A stretch of 64,000 bases of DNA from Pseudohalioglobus lutimaris (GCF_002866825.1 NZ_PKUS01000001.1:434001-498000); one strand, 5' to 3'; positions 7,951 through 20,486 are shown, numbered from the stretch's first letter. Translations and numbers: made by a program. The notes: generated from the letters alone by a model not told the origin.

Positions 7951-9990
7951 ATGAAGAAGAAAATGAAACCAAGGACTACTTTACTGGCCATCCTGGCCCT
8001 GTCTGCCGGTGGCGCAGGTGCTCATGAACTGGAAGAGGTGGTGGTACAGGGTCGCAGCCTGGTGTTGATCAAGCAGGCAAGAAGCGCATCCGAAGGCGTG
8101 GTTGGTCAGGAAGATCTTGAAATACGCCCGTTGTTGCGTGCCGGCGATGTACTGGAGGCTGTTCCCGGTATGGTCGTTACACAACATAGCGGATCCGGCA
8201 AGTCCAACCAGATGTTTCTCCGGGGATTCAATCTCGACCACGGCACGGATTTCGCCACATGGGTGGACGGCATGCCGGTCAATATGCGCACCCATGGCCA
8301 CGGCCAGGGTTACACGGACATTAACTTCCTGATTCCCGAAACCATTCGAACGATAGCCTTCGTCAAGGGGCCCTATCACGCGGAGCTGGGTGACTTTTCC
8401 TCGGCTGGCGGGGCACATATAAGTACAGCGGAGCAGTCTTCGGGGGCCGAGGCTCGCTTGCAGTTGGGCGAGAACGGCTATCGTCGCCTGCTCGGCATGG
8501 GTGGCTCGGACCTGGGCCGGGGGCGCCTCAGTGTGGCACTGGAGGCCCTGGCATACGATGGGCCCTGGACTGATATTGAAGAGGACGTTGATAAAACCAA
8601 TGGTCTTCTACGTTATTACCAGGGCGTAGAGGACAGCAACTGGTCCGTCACCCTCATGGGCTACGACAACAACTGGAACGCGGCTGACCAGATTCCCGAG
8701 CGCGCTGTTGCCCGGGGCCTCATCGATGAATTCGGGTCGCTGGACAAGACACTGGGCGGTAACTCCAGCCGCTATAGTCTCTCCGCTGCGCTGCGAAGGC
8801 AGTCTGACGCTGGCGGTTTGCAGCTCTCTGCCTATGTCATCGATTATCAAATGCAGTTGTGGTCCAATTTCACCTACCTGCTGGATGACCCGCAACGCGG
8901 CGACCAGTTTGAGCAGCTTGATGATCGGCGTATTTACGGCGCAAGCTGGAACCAGCACTGGTTTGCACAGGGAAACCTGAAACACTCCGCCGGTGCGGAG
9001 CTGCGACACGATGATATCGATAAGGTGGGGCTGTTTCGCACGCAAGGCCGCCTGCGCCTGGACACCACCCGCCTCGATGCTGTGGAGGAGACCAGCCTCG
9101 GCCTTTACTACGAAATTGACTGGGCCTGGAATGATCAGTGGCGAGTAGTCGGCGGCCTGCGCGGCGACTACTACCACTTCGATGTGGAGTCAGATCGGGC
9201 GATTAATAGTGGTAGTGATGCCGATACCATCATCAGCCCTAAAGCCAGCCTGATCTATACGCCCAGCGCCAACCGGGAGTTTTACCTTAGCGGGGGCCTG
9301 GGTTTTCACTCCAATGACGCCCGGGGTACAACGATTCGCGTGGACCCCGTGAGTGGTGACCCGGTCGAAGCAGTGGATCCCCTGGTTCGCTCCCGCGGGG
9401 CCGAGGTTGGTTTGCGCAACGACTGGTGGGGCCGTGCCAACAGCTCGCTGGCGCTGTGGTACCTCGAGCTGGATTCGGAACTGCTCTTTGTGGGCGATGC
9501 TGGCAATACCGAAGCCAGTCGACCCAGCCGGCGCTGGGGAGTGGAGTGGAACAATTACTGGGACGTGACGGAGGTCTGGTCCCTGGAGCTGGATATGGCC
9601 TGGACCGACGCGCGATTCGACGACAGGGCACCCGGCGGTGACTTTATTCCAGGGGCCGTGGAGTGGGTAGTGAGCGGGGCGCTGAATGCTGTTTACCCCG
9701 GAGGTTGGTTTGGTTCCCTGCGCCTGCGCCAGTTCGGTGGAGCACCGTTGACAGAAGATGGCAGCGTGAAAGCAGACGGGTCCTCCCTCGCCAGCCTTGC
9801 AATCGGCTGGGAGGGCGAGCGTTTGCGTCTGCAGCTGGATACACTGAATCTTTTCGATTCAGATGATCACGACATAGACTATTTTTATGCTTCGCGACTG
9901 CCCTCAGAGCCAGCGGATGGTATAGAAGATACCCATTACCATGCCTTCGAGCCGCGTCAGCTACGGCTTTCTGTCGGCTGGCGCCTCTAA
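7951..9990 (+). CDS. TonB-dependent outer-membrane receptor
   Basis: A 679-residue outer-membrane beta-barrel receptor for an unidentified ligand. Seen: signal peptide (MKKKMKPRTTLLAILALSAG...AHA region), a TonB-box-like ELEEVVVQG at the mature N-terminus, a plug domain with LRAGDVLEAVPGMVV and FLRGFNLDHGTDFATWVDGMPVN, then many alternating beta strands ending in LRLSVGWRL, a plausible BAM-recognised C-terminus. Starts at 7951 and 7963 are both possible. It stands between parB and atpI, which normally adjoin, so it is an insertion into a conserved block. No ligand-specific neighbour (ABC importer, haem enzyme, glycosidase) is present to hint at the substrate. Confidence 0.88.
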   Translation: MKKKMKPRTTLLAILALSAGGAGAHELEEVVVQGRSLVLIKQARSASEGVVGQEDLEIRPLLRAGDVLEAVPGMVVTQHSGSGKSNQMFLRGFNLDHGTDFATWVDGMPVNMRTHGHGQGYTDINFLIPETIRTIAFVKGPYHAELGDFSSAGGAHISTAEQSSGAEARLQLGENGYRRLLGMGGSDLGRGRLSVALEALAYDGPWTDIEEDVDKTNGLLRYYQGVEDSNWSVTLMGYDNNWNAADQIPERAVARGLIDEFGSLDKTLGGNSSRYSLSAALRRQSDAGGLQLSAYVIDYQMQLWSNFTYLLDDPQRGDQFEQLDDRRIYGASWNQHWFAQGNLKHSAGAELRHDDIDKVGLFRTQGRLRLDTTRLDAVEETSLGLYYEIDWAWNDQWRVVGGLRGDYYHFDVESDRAINSGSDADTIISPKASLIYTPSANREFYLSGGLGFHSNDARGTTIRVDPVSGDPVEAVDPLVRSRGAEVGLRNDWWGRANSSLALWYLELDSELLFVGDAGNTEASRPSRRWGVEWNNYWDVTEVWSLELDMAWTDARFDDRAPGGDFIPGAVEWVVSGALNAVYPGGWFGSLRLRQFGGAPLTEDGSVKADGSSLASLAIGWEGERLRLQLDTLNLFDSDDHDIDYFYASRLPSEPADGIEDTHYHAFEPRQLRLSVGWRL

Positions 9991-10015
9991 ATTCTGGCGT
10001 GAAGGCTTCTTGTGG

Positions 10016-10044
10016 CGGGCCCCCGCGTGCTGCCCGGGCTTTTT
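10016..10044 (+). terminator. possible terminator after the TonB-dependent receptor
   Basis: A 5-bp GC stem (CGGGC 10016-10020 with GCCCG 10032-10036) precedes a run of five T (10040-10044). The stem is short, so this is a weak candidate. It lies 26 nt after the receptor stop and well before the atp promoter. Confidence 0.4.
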
Positions 10045-10210
10045 ACTGGCGAGACAGGTGATTTTAGCAGCACACTATCTGGTGGATTGGCGAGCGCTAC
10101 CCACAAGATGAAGTGGCTGCCGGGTGCGGCGGCCTGCAAACGGTCTAAACCTGCAGGAAATGCGCGGGTAAATGCCGCTATTTCTTCGCTGTATACCGGC
10201 CATAGTCTGG

Positions 10211-10239
10211 TTGAACCTGTACCCCTTTGCCCATATAAT
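10211..10239 (+). promoter_or_regulatory. near-consensus sigma70 promoter of the atp operon
   Basis: TTGAAC (10211-10216), a 17-nt spacer, and TATAAT (10234-10239). It lies 65 nt before the atpI start. The rest of the 314-nt gap from 9991 to 10304 shows only the weak terminator and no convincing gene; open frames there cross this promoter. Confidence 0.82.
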
Positions 10240-10304
10240 GCGCGCGCCTTGAACGAGGAAGAACCCCGTGCGGCCAACGGATAGCGAAGTAAGGGTTGAT
10301 TATT

Positions 10305-10688
10305 ATGCCCGGTGCTGAGATAGCACGACCTCCTGTTCACCGCATTAGCCTGGCGCAACTGTTGGTCCTCTGTAGCGTGTGTGTACCGCTGTGGATATAT
10401 GACGAAGTGATCGCCTGGTCAGCCCTGGCGGGGGGCTTGATAGCTGTTATTCCTCAGGCCTGGTTTGCCAGACTCGCTTTCCGTTGGCGGGGAGCGAACT
10501 CAGCCAGGGCGATCGCCCGGTCCAGTTACGCTGGAGAGACTGGGAAGTTTGTTCTCAGTGTGGCGGGGTTTGCTGTCGTGTTTGCGACAGTTCGGCCGAT
10601 TGACGGCCTGGCAGTGTTCGCCGGATACCTGGCGATGCTGGTTGTACAAATTATTGGTAGCTGGTTGTTGCTTAGCCACAATCAGTGA
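10305..10688 (+). CDS. atpI: F0F1 ATP synthase assembly protein AtpI
   Basis: A 127-residue inner-membrane protein with about four hydrophobic segments, at the usual position before atpB. AtpI assists c-ring assembly and Mg2+ supply for the ATP synthase and is not a structural subunit. Seen: LAQLLVLCSVCVPLW, LAGGLIAVIPQAWFARLAF and a final VVQIIGSWLLL helix, with the basic FRWRG...SARAIARSSYAGETGKF loop typical of the family. ATG 10305 is chosen because AAGGG lies 9 nt upstream; the in-frame TTG at 10296 is too close to that site. Confidence 0.88.
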   Translation: MPGAEIARPPVHRISLAQLLVLCSVCVPLWIYDEVIAWSALAGGLIAVIPQAWFARLAFRWRGANSARAIARSSYAGETGKFVLSVAGFAVVFATVRPIDGLAVFAGYLAMLVVQIIGSWLLLSHNQ

Positions 10689-10715
10689 CTTCAGACAGAC
10701 GCAAGAGTTCTATAG

Positions 10716-11612
<897 letters not shown>

Positions 11613-11650
11613 TTCATTTTGAACTTTAAACCCTTAGTAATAAACGTTAG

Positions 11651-11899
<249 letters not shown>

Positions 11900-11962
11900 A
11901 TAGAGACTATCTTTTACGGGGCAGTGTTCACAGCTGCCCCATTAACCTGTGAGGAGGACAGC

Positions 11963-12433
11963 GTGAATATTAATCTTACGCTTTTCGGGCAGATGATCGC
12001 TTTTGTCTGCTTCGTTTTGTTCTGTATGAAGTATGTGTGGCCTCCTATTTTAGCCGCAATGAAAGAGCGTGAACAAAAGATCGCTGACGGCCTGGCAGCA
12101 GCAGATCGTGCCAGCCACGACCTTGAATTGGCGAAAGAGAAGGCAGTTGAACGCCTGAAGGAAGCCAAGCAAGAGGCAGCGGCTATTGTTGAATCCGCGA
12201 ATAAGCGCGGAAACCAACTGGTTGAAGAAGCCAAAGGTGCAGCGCTTGTTGAGGCAGATCGCGTGAAGGCGTCTGCGCAAGCGGAGATCGAGCAGGAATC
12301 GAACCGTGCACGCGAAGCGTTGCGCAGTGAGGTTGCCGCCCTGTCTTTGGCTGGCGCTGAGAAAGTTCTGGGTGCCGCGATCGATCAGGAGGCTCACAAG
12401 CAACTGGTCGAAAAACTGGCAGCAGAGCTGTAA
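11963..12433 (+). CDS. atpF: ATP synthase F0 subunit b
   Basis: Peripheral-stalk subunit: one N-terminal membrane helix ([22 protein letters not shown]) followed by a long charged coiled coil that dimerises and binds delta. The GTG start at 11963 follows a strong GAGGAGG site and gives 156 residues, exactly the E. coli length, with an [11 protein letters not shown]-terminus that aligns with the family. A longer in-frame start at 11924 is rejected. Confidence 0.96.
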   Translation: MNINLTLFGQMIAFVCFVLFCMKYVWPPILAAMKEREQKIADGLAAADRASHDLELAKEKAVERLKEAKQEAAAIVESANKRGNQLVEEAKGAALVEADRVKASAQAEIEQESNRAREALRSEVAALSLAGAEKVLGAAIDQEAHKQLVEKLAAEL

Positions 12434-12446
12434 TTGCGAGGGAGCT

Positions 12447-12983
12447 ATGGCTGAAATAAGCACACTGGCACGTCCCTACGCCAAGGCCGCGTTTGAATAC
12501 GCTCGAGAGAAGGGTGCTTTGGCACAGTGGTCTGAGCAATTGGGCACTGTTGCCGCAGTAACCCTGGTTGAGGGCATGGACAAGGTGTTGGACAACCCGT
12601 CTCTCACCGATGAACAGCAGGCGCAGATTTTGAATGATGTCTGTGGAGACGCTAGCGGCGCAGAGGTGAAGAATTTTGTTTCTATTCTCTCCTCCAACAA
12701 GCGCTTGTCTCTGCTGCCGGAAATCCGTGTTCAGTTTGAATTGCTCAAGTCCAACCTGGAGAAATCCGTGGACGTGGAAGTGGTGTCCGCTTTTGATCTG
12801 GACGATGCCACTGCGAGTAGGCTGGCGGACGTACTGGGCAAAAAACTCGAGCGCGAAGTGAAGGTGAGCACCTCCACGGACAACGACCTTTTAGGTGGCG
12901 TATTAATAAGGGCCGGTGATCTGGTGATCGATGGCTCCGTGCGCGGCAGGCTGAACAAGCTTGCCGAAGCAATGAATTCCTAG
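12447..12983 (+). CDS. atpH: ATP synthase F1 subunit delta
   Basis: A 178-residue stator subunit linking the b dimer to the alpha3beta3 head. Seen: the family N-terminus [19 protein letters not shown] and the C-terminal [23 protein letters not shown] 12447 has GGGAG directly upstream and lies 13 nt after the atpF stop. An in-frame extension beginning inside atpF at 12306 is an artefact. Confidence 0.96.
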   Translation: MAEISTLARPYAKAAFEYAREKGALAQWSEQLGTVAAVTLVEGMDKVLDNPSLTDEQQAQILNDVCGDASGAEVKNFVSILSSNKRLSLLPEIRVQFELLKSNLEKSVDVEVVSAFDLDDATASRLADVLGKKLEREVKVSTSTDNDLLGGVLIRAGDLVIDGSVRGRLNKLAEAMNS

Positions 12984-13005
12984 CACTAGGACTGAGGAAC
13001 AGAGC

Positions 13006-14550
13006 ATGCAGCAACTGAATCCATCTGAGATTAGCGAGATCATCAAGTCGCGCATCGATTCACTCGATGTGTCTTCTGAGGCTCGTAACGAAGGTACGGT
13101 CGTCTCGGTAACGGACGGTATCATTCGTATCCACGGTCTCGCCGACGTTATGTATGGTGAGATGATTGAATTTGAAGGCGGCATCTACGGGATGGCGCTG
13201 AACCTTGAGCGCGACTCCGTCGGCGCAGTTATTCTGGGCGACTATAAGAGTCTGGCCGAAGGCCAGAGTTGTCGTTGCACCGGCCGTATTCTGGAAGTGC
13301 CGGTAGGTCCGGAACTACAGGGCCGTGTAGTTGACGCCCTGGGTAACCCCATCGATGGTAAGGGTCCGGTTAACGCGGCTATGACCGATGCGCTGGAAAA
13401 GGTTGCTCCCGGGGTTATCGCCCGCCAGTCTGTTGACCAGCCTGTGCAAATCGGCCTGAAAGCCGTTGACGCGATGGTGCCGATTGGCCGCGGCCAACGT
13501 GAGCTGATTATTGGCGACCGCCAGATTGGTAAGACGGCGATTGCGGTTGACGCCATCATTAACCAGAAGGGCTCCGGCATTAAGTGTGTCTACGTGGCCA
13601 TTGGCCAGAAGGCCTCTTCGGTAGCCGCTGTGGTACGTAAGCTTGAAGAGCACGGCGCGATGGATCACACCATCGTCGTTGCCGCTACCGCTTCCGACCC
13701 GGCTGCGATGCAGTTCCTGGCACCTTTCGCCGGTTGCACCATGGGCGAATATTACCGTGACCGCGGTGAAGATGCCCTGATCATTTACGATGACCTGACC
13801 AAGCAGGCCTGGGCTTATCGCCAGATCTCCCTGCTGCTGCGTCGTCCCCCCGGGCGTGAAGCTTATCCGGGTGACGTTTTCTATCTCCACTCGCGTCTGT
13901 TGGAGCGTGCTGCACGGGTAAACGCCAAGTACGTTGAAGATTTCACCAACGGTGAAGTTAAAGGCAAAACCGGTTCGCTGACCGCATTGCCTGTCATTGA
14001 AACCCAGGCGGGTGACGTGTCAGCGTTTGTACCCACCAACGTGATCTCCATCACCGACGGCCAGATCTTCCTTGAAGCCGATATGTTCAACGCGGGCGTG
14101 CGCCCGGCGATGAACGCCGGTATTTCCGTTTCGCGTGTTGGTGGTGCGGCGCAGACCAAGATCATGAAGAAGCTGTCCGGTGGTATTCGTACCGCACTGG
14201 CCCAGTATCGTGAGCTGGCGGCATTCTCCCAGTTTGCCTCTGATCTCGACGACGCGACCAAGGCCCAGTTGGACCACGGTGAGCGCGTAACCGAACTGAT
14301 GAAGCAGAAGCAGTATTCTCCGCAGAGCATCGCGGAAATGGGTCTGCTGCTGTACGCAGCGAATGAAGGGCTGCTGAGCGACGTTGAAGTAGCCAAGATC
14401 GGTGATTTTGAAGGCGCGCTGTTGTCTTATATGCACGCTGAACATGGCGAGCTGATGACCAGCATCGTAGAGAGTGGAGACTATAACGACGAGATCGAGG
14501 GCACTTTCAAGTCCGCGATTGAGAAGTTCAAGTCTACCCAGACCTGGTAG
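13006..14550 (+). CDS. atpA: ATP synthase F1 subunit alpha
   Basis: Non-catalytic nucleotide-binding subunit of the F1 head, 514 residues (E. coli 513). Seen: Walker [10 protein letters not shown] at 170-178, [18 protein letters not shown], and the SRVGGAAQ signature ([17 protein letters not shown]) that contains the alpha arginine-finger region. GAGGAAC precedes the start. No anomaly. Confidence 0.98.
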   Translation: MQQLNPSEISEIIKSRIDSLDVSSEARNEGTVVSVTDGIIRIHGLADVMYGEMIEFEGGIYGMALNLERDSVGAVILGDYKSLAEGQSCRCTGRILEVPVGPELQGRVVDALGNPIDGKGPVNAAMTDALEKVAPGVIARQSVDQPVQIGLKAVDAMVPIGRGQRELIIGDRQIGKTAIAVDAIINQKGSGIKCVYVAIGQKASSVAAVVRKLEEHGAMDHTIVVAATASDPAAMQFLAPFAGCTMGEYYRDRGEDALIIYDDLTKQAWAYRQISLLLRRPPGREAYPGDVFYLHSRLLERAARVNAKYVEDFTNGEVKGKTGSLTALPVIETQAGDVSAFVPTNVISITDGQIFLEADMFNAGVRPAMNAGISVSRVGGAAQTKIMKKLSGGIRTALAQYRELAAFSQFASDLDDATKAQLDHGERVTELMKQKQYSPQSIAEMGLLLYAANEGLLSDVEVAKIGDFEGALLSYMHAEHGELMTSIVESGDYNDEIEGTFKSAIEKFKSTQTW

Positions 14551-14566
14551 AGCCGAGGAACGCTAG

Positions 14567-15430
14567 ATGGCAGCCGGAAAAGAAATACGCACCAAGATCT
14601 CGAGCATCCAGAGCACGCAGAAGATCACCTCCGCCATGGAAATGGTAGCGGCGAGCAAGATGCGTAAAGCTCAGGATCGTATGCAGTTGGGCAAGCCTTA
14701 CGCCCGGCGCATGCGCTCGGTGGTCGGCCATATCGCAAATGCCGCGCCAGAGTACCAGCACATGTATATGGAAACGCGTGAAGTGAAGCGCGTAGGGTAC
14801 ATTATCGTTTCAACGGATCGTGGTCTGTGTGGTGGCTTGAACATTAACTTGTTCAAAGCAGCCATAAAGTCGATGAAAAGCTGGGATGACCAGGGCATAG
14901 GCATCGACTTGAGCCTGGTAGGCGCCAAGGCGACAGCATTCTTCAACAGCTATGGCGGCAATGTGATCGCGGCGGTTCGGGACCTTGGTGAAGAGCCATC
15001 GGTCGCGGACCTGATCGGCGGCGTGAAAGCGATGCTTGACGCCTACGAAGAGGGCAAGATCGACCGGCTTTTCCTGGTGAGCAACGAGTTTGTTAACACC
15101 ATGACCCAGGACCCTACCGTCGAACAGCTGCTCCCGCTTGAAGCCGCTGAATCTGACGAGATGGCGCACCACTGGGATTACATCTACGAGCCCGATGCAC
15201 GTGAACTGCTGGAAGGCCTGCTGACACGTTACATTGAGTCCCAGGTGTATCAGGCGGTTGTGGAAAACGGTGCCTGCGAGCAGGCTGCGCGTATGCTGGC
15301 GATGAAGAACGCCACGGATAATGCCGGTGACCTCATCGATGACCTGCAGTTGATTTACAACAAGGCGCGCCAGGCAGCGATTACCCAGGAGCTGTCTGAG
15401 ATTGTGAGCGGCGCGGCGGCGATCAGCTAA
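14567..15430 (+). CDS. atpG: ATP synthase F1 subunit gamma
   Basis: Central rotor shaft, 287 residues (E. coli 287). Seen: N-terminal [21 protein letters not shown] coiled coil, [11 protein letters not shown], and the C-terminal helix with [18 protein letters not shown]. It lies 16 nt after atpA. The spacer to atpD is unusually long (100 nt) because a palindromic element is inserted there. Confidence 0.97.
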   Translation: MAAGKEIRTKISSIQSTQKITSAMEMVAASKMRKAQDRMQLGKPYARRMRSVVGHIANAAPEYQHMYMETREVKRVGYIIVSTDRGLCGGLNINLFKAAIKSMKSWDDQGIGIDLSLVGAKATAFFNSYGGNVIAAVRDLGEEPSVADLIGGVKAMLDAYEEGKIDRLFLVSNEFVNTMTQDPTVEQLLPLEAAESDEMAHHWDYIYEPDARELLEGLLTRYIESQVYQAVVENGACEQAARMLAMKNATDNAGDLIDDLQLIYNKARQAAITQELSEIVSGAAAIS

Positions 15431-15443
15431 GCGACAAACAAAT

Positions 15444-15491
15444 GGGGACAGACCACGTTTTTACCAAAAGAGAAAAACGTGGTCTGTCCCC
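15444..15491. repeat. perfect 19-bp-arm palindrome (REPIN-like) between atpG and atpD
   Basis: Arms at 15444-15462 and 15473-15491 are exact inverted copies beginning GGGGACAGACCACG, around a 10-nt loop. The motif ACGTGGTCTGTCCCC is a familiar intergenic repeat of gammaproteobacteria associated with REP-type (RAYT) transposases; that link is from memory of the family and not from a search. In atp mRNA it would fold into a very stable hairpin within the 100-nt atpG-atpD spacer. No T-run follows, so a terminator role is unlikely. Confidence 0.85.
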
Positions 15492-15497
15492 GGTTAG

Positions 15498-16928
<1,431 letters not shown>

Positions 16929-16957
16929 GTCAGGCGTAGTTTAAAGAGGCCAGTATT

Positions 16958-17386
16958 ATGGCAATGACAATTCACTGCGACATCGTTAGTGCGGAAGAAG
17001 AGATCTTCTCCGGGCTGGTTGAGATGCTGGTGGCAACAGGCGGAGAAGGCGAGCTAGGTGTTAGCTATGGCCACGCTCCGCTGCTGACCAATCTGACACC
17101 CGGGCCCGTTCGAATCCTGACGCAGGATGGTGAAGAGCAGGTTTTCTACGTCTCCGGTGGCTTTCTAGAGGTGCAGCCCGGTGTTGTCTCTATTCTTGCC
17201 GACACGGCAATACGTGCACACGACGTAGATGAGGCAGCCGCGGAAGAAGCGCGTAAAGAAGCAGAGCACGCCCTGGCCAATCAGTCAGGTGAGTTCGACT
17301 ACGGACGCGCTTCAGCCCAGCTTGCCGAGGCAGCCGCGCAGCTTGCCACGTTGCGTAAACTGAAGAACAGGGCCGGTCGCGGTTAG
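16958..17386 (+). CDS. atpC: ATP synthase F1 subunit epsilon
   Basis: A 142-residue rotor/regulatory subunit with an N-terminal beta sandwich ([38 protein letters not shown]) and a C-terminal helical hairpin of the inhibitory type. Last gene of the operon; a strong terminator follows 46 nt after the stop. The Met codons at 16958 and 16964 are both possible starts; the first is used. Confidence 0.96.
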   Translation: MAMTIHCDIVSAEEEIFSGLVEMLVATGGEGELGVSYGHAPLLTNLTPGPVRILTQDGEEQVFYVSGGFLEVQPGVVSILADTAIRAHDVDEAAAEEARKEAEHALANQSGEFDYGRASAQLAEAAAQLATLRKLKNRAGRG

Positions 17387-17431
17387 CAGGTAACAGTTCT
17401 TACGCCAGTCTGTATACGCTGGCGATCAATC

Positions 17432-17459
17432 AGCCCCGGTTTTTACCGGGGCTTTTTTG
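17432..17459 (+). terminator. rho-independent terminator of the atp operon
   Basis: Stem GCCCCGG (17433-17439) with CCGGGGC (17446-17452), loop TTTTTA, followed by six T. A textbook intrinsic terminator ending atpC transcription. Confidence 0.92.
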
Positions 17460-17534
17460 TTTCCGGCGCGGCGTTTTGTGTTGATCCGCTGATCCCGGGC
17501 CCGCTTGGTGACGTCCGCGAATTGACCGGTTTTG

Positions 17535-17569
17535 CCGATTCCCCGTCTTGGCTGCAGAAAAGGAATCGG
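17535..17569 (+). other. leader hairpin before the cytochrome lipoprotein gene
   Basis: CCGATTCC (17535-17542) pairs perfectly with GGAATCGG (17562-17569) across a 19-nt loop. It spans the alternative TTG start at 17548 and ends 38 nt before the preferred GTG at 17608, so it is more likely 5' untranslated RNA than coding sequence. Function unknown. Confidence 0.45.
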
Positions 17570-17607
17570 TTAACGTCTGTTCTCTGAATAAGAACAGGCC
17601 AGCTTTC

Positions 17608-20334
17608 GTGTATAAGCAATTCTTTATCGCAGCGTCTTTGTTTGCCCTGGTGGCCTGCGGCGGCGGCTCCTCGTCCTCAGGTTCGCGAGCTTCTACACCT
17701 GAGCCTCCCTCCGTTCCAGACCCGGGCGATCCTGTGTCCCCGCCAGCGCCGCAAACAGCCTTTGCCTGCGGTTCCGGGGCCGCCTCATTAACGGCAGATG
17801 ACGCTCCGGGAACGTATACCCTGTTTGAAAGCGGTCCGGTTCGCCCGGTAGCGCTCAGCGAAGATGGTGCCCGCTTGCTTGTTGCCAACGCCCCGGCCAA
17901 CTGCCTGGAGATCTATGCGGTATCAGACCAGGGGTTCGCACTGGAATCCACGGTGATGGTGGGACTGGAGCCGGTGGCCGTGGCGTTTGCCAATGGTGAT
18001 GAAGCCTGGGTGGTCAACCACCTCAGCGACTCCCTAAGCATCGTTGACCTGGGACAGACGCCGCACGTAAAACAGACGCTGCAAGTCGGCGATGAGCCAC
18101 GGGATATTGTCTTCGCCGGGCCCAATCGCAATCGTGCTTTTATTACCGCCGCGTATCGTGGCCAGAACCACCCCACCTTTCGCTCGGATGACCTTACCCG
18201 GCAGGGATTGGGTCGCGCCGATGTGTGGGTCTACGACCGTGAACAACTGGACAACAGCCTCAACGGCAACCCGTTGACGATTATCAACCTCTTTGCAGAC
18301 AGCCCCAGAGGCCTTGCCGTGTCTGCGGACGGTGCGACGGTGTACGCAGCGGCATTTATGTCTGGCAACCGCACTACCAGCCTTGCGCAGGATGTGGTGC
18401 GCAACGCCAAGCCAGCGCCACTGGGTAACGTGCAGGGCGCAAGGCAGCCAAATACTGCGCTTATTGTGAAAAAGCGAGCGGGAGGCTGGCGCGATGAAAG
18501 CGATACGGACTGGTCGTCTGCCGTGCGCTTTGATCTTCCTGATCTCGATGTGTTCTCTATCGACGCAGCGGCTGAAATTCCTGAGCTCAGGCAACAGATC
18601 AGTGGCGTCGGTACCATCCTCTTCAATATGGCGAGCAACCCGGTCAGTGGAGACCTGTATGTCAGTAACCTGGAGTCGCTCAATGACATCCGCTTTGAGG
18701 GGCCGGGAGACACTGCGACCACGGTTCGCGGTCGTATCGCCGAGAGCCGCATCTCGGTAATCAATGGCAATAGCGTGACCAGTACTCACCTGAACGACCA
18801 TATTGATTTTGATGTACATGAGGGCGCTACCTATCCGGCCAATCAGGTCCAGCGCAGCCTCAGTCAACCCACCAGCCTGGCTGTCAGTCCAGACGGCAGT
18901 CGACTGTATGTTGCCGCCTTTGGTTCGGCGAAGGTCGCCGCGATCCCCACCGCACAGCTGGGCAGCGGCGCCTATGTGCCCAACCCTTCCCTGCATGCCG
19001 AATTGCCGGCGGGTGGTCCCGCGGGCCTTGCGTTGTCTGCCGATGGTACGCGCCTGGTTGTTTATACCCGCTTTGATAATGGCATCTCATTATGGGATAC
19101 AGAATCGGGCGAGATGCTTGCGCACCGTTCACTGTTCAACCCAGAGCCGGCGCCTGTAGTGCGCGGCCGAGCGCTTTTGTATGACGCCCGCGAAACTTCT
19201 GCCAACGGCACGTCATCCTGCTCCAGCTGCCACATCTTCGGCGACATGGACCAGCTCGCCTGGGACCTGGGCAATCCCGATGGGCTGCTGCAGGACAACC
19301 CTAACGAATACGTTACCCGCAGTATCAAGACCACCATTAATTTTCATCCGATGAAAGGACCCATGACCACACAAACCCTGCGCGGCATTGCCGACAGCGG
19401 GCCCCAGCACTGGCGCGGTGACCGCACCGGGCAAAATCGTCAGCAGGTCAACGGAGAACTGGAGAGTATCGAGGCCGCTGCGTTCAAGGAGTTTAATCCT
19501 GCATTTGTTGGCCTCGTTGGCCGCAGCGAGGAACTGCTGCCCGGGCAGATGCAGGATCTTACGGATTTTGCCCTGGCACTGACCCCGCCACCGAACCCCG
19601 TGCGTCGGCTGGACAACTCGTTGACGCCCGCACAAGCTCGCGCCCGCGATATCTATTTTGATTTTGATAACATCACCGGTACAGGCAGTTGCAACCACTG
19701 TCATACGCTGGATCCTGTGCAGAAGCAGTTCGGTACTTCGGGCCTGATGAGTTTTGAGGGCGCCGGCATCGCCGAGAACTTCAAGATACCGCACTTTCGC
19801 AACGCCTATGCCAAGGTGGGTATGTTTGGCACCTCAGGAAACCTGGGCGACGGGGTTTTCCAGGGCGAGCAGATCAAGGGTTTTGGCTATCTGCATGATG
19901 GCTCTATCGCCACGCTACTGGACTTCTTTGCCTCGCCGACATTTACTTTTCCTGCACCTGTCGTGCAAAATCAGGCGGATATCGTGCGCTTTGTGATGGT
20001 GGCTGATTCCAATATGGCCCCGGTTGTGGGCCAGCAGGTCACCCTCGACAAACATAGCGCTGAAGCACAGTTGCAACGCCTTGAACTGCTCGAGTCCAGG
20101 GCCGACGTGACGCAACCACGGGAAGAATGTGACCTTATCGTTCGCGGCTTGCTGGACGCCACGCGTTACTCCGCGGTGCGTCAGGATGAAGGTGTTTATC
20201 TCGATACCAACGGGGCTGAAACCAGCACAGCCGCGCTGCGTGAGCAGGCCATGGAGGAAGGCAACGTACTGACTTTCACCTGTGTGCCACCAGGTAGTGG
20301 AGCGCGACTCGCCCTGGACCGGGCGTCTGCCTAG
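17608..20334 (+). CDS. beta-propeller / di-haem c-type cytochrome lipoprotein
   Basis: A ~908-residue exported lipoprotein. From GTG 17608 the N-terminus is a short lipoprotein signal (YKQFFIAASLFALVAC) with lipobox LVAC at Cys17, then a Ser/Gly/Pro-rich tether. Residues ~60-510 contain repeated VAVSPDG/LAVSADG..L.VA blades typical of YVTN/YncE seven-bladed propellers. The C-terminal part has two haem-attachment motifs, CSSCH at 538-542 and CNHCH at 695-699, as in di-haem peroxidase/MauG-like proteins. It is probably an envelope-anchored redox protein; substrate and electron partner are unknown. An in-frame TTG at 17548 would bury the signal peptide. It stands alone between the atp terminator and a bidirectional hairpin. 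Confidence 0.82.
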   Translation: MYKQFFIAASLFALVACGGGSSSSGSRASTPEPPSVPDPGDPVSPPAPQTAFACGSGAASLTADDAPGTYTLFESGPVRPVALSEDGARLLVANAPANCLEIYAVSDQGFALESTVMVGLEPVAVAFANGDEAWVVNHLSDSLSIVDLGQTPHVKQTLQVGDEPRDIVFAGPNRNRAFITAAYRGQNHPTFRSDDLTRQGLGRADVWVYDREQLDNSLNGNPLTIINLFADSPRGLAVSADGATVYAAAFMSGNRTTSLAQDVVRNAKPAPLGNVQGARQPNTALIVKKRAGGWRDESDTDWSSAVRFDLPDLDVFSIDAAAEIPELRQQISGVGTILFNMASNPVSGDLYVSNLESLNDIRFEGPGDTATTVRGRIAESRISVINGNSVTSTHLNDHIDFDVHEGATYPANQVQRSLSQPTSLAVSPDGSRLYVAAFGSAKVAAIPTAQLGSGAYVPNPSLHAELPAGGPAGLALSADGTRLVVYTRFDNGISLWDTESGEMLAHRSLFNPEPAPVVRGRALLYDARETSANGTSSCSSCHIFGDMDQLAWDLGNPDGLLQDNPNEYVTRSIKTTINFHPMKGPMTTQTLRGIADSGPQHWRGDRTGQNRQQVNGELESIEAAAFKEFNPAFVGLVGRSEELLPGQMQDLTDFALALTPPPNPVRRLDNSLTPAQARARDIYFDFDNITGTGSCNHCHTLDPVQKQFGTSGLMSFEGAGIAENFKIPHFRNAYAKVGMFGTSGNLGDGVFQGEQIKGFGYLHDGSIATLLDFFASPTFTFPAPVVQNQADIVRFVMVADSNMAPVVGQQVTLDKHSAEAQLQRLELLESRADVTQPREECDLIVRGLLDATRYSAVRQDEGVYLDTNGAETSTAALREQAMEEGNVLTFTCVPPGSGARLALDRASA

Positions 20335-20425
20335 CTGCAGGCACTTCTCCAGACGCCGGCGGTGACGCACCGAGAGTGCTATCCCGTAAACGACTAAGCG
20401 CTGCCACGCTGCTTAAGATTCTAAT

Positions 20426-20457
20426 CCCCGTCATCCCCACTTGCGCGGGAATGACGG
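20426..20457. repeat. inverted repeat of the CCCGTCATTCCCG type, likely bidirectional terminator
   Basis: CCCGTCAT..CCC and GGG..ATGACGGG form a stem of about 11 bp with one interruption around a short loop, in the gap between two convergent genes. Repeats of this consensus are widespread in proteobacterial intergenic regions. The rest of the gap 20335-20486 shows nothing else. Confidence 0.7.
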
Positions 20458-20486
20458 GTGAGATTCACTACCGGGCCTTGCGGCCG

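Noticed and set aside
10012-10284. 90-codon frame between the receptor gene and atpI
   Set aside because: It begins before the weak terminator and runs across the -35 and -10 of the atp promoter.
18034-18996. 320-codon minus-strand open frame inside the cytochrome lipoprotein gene
   Set aside because: The plus-strand frame has propeller repeats and haem motifs; this one has no conserved feature.
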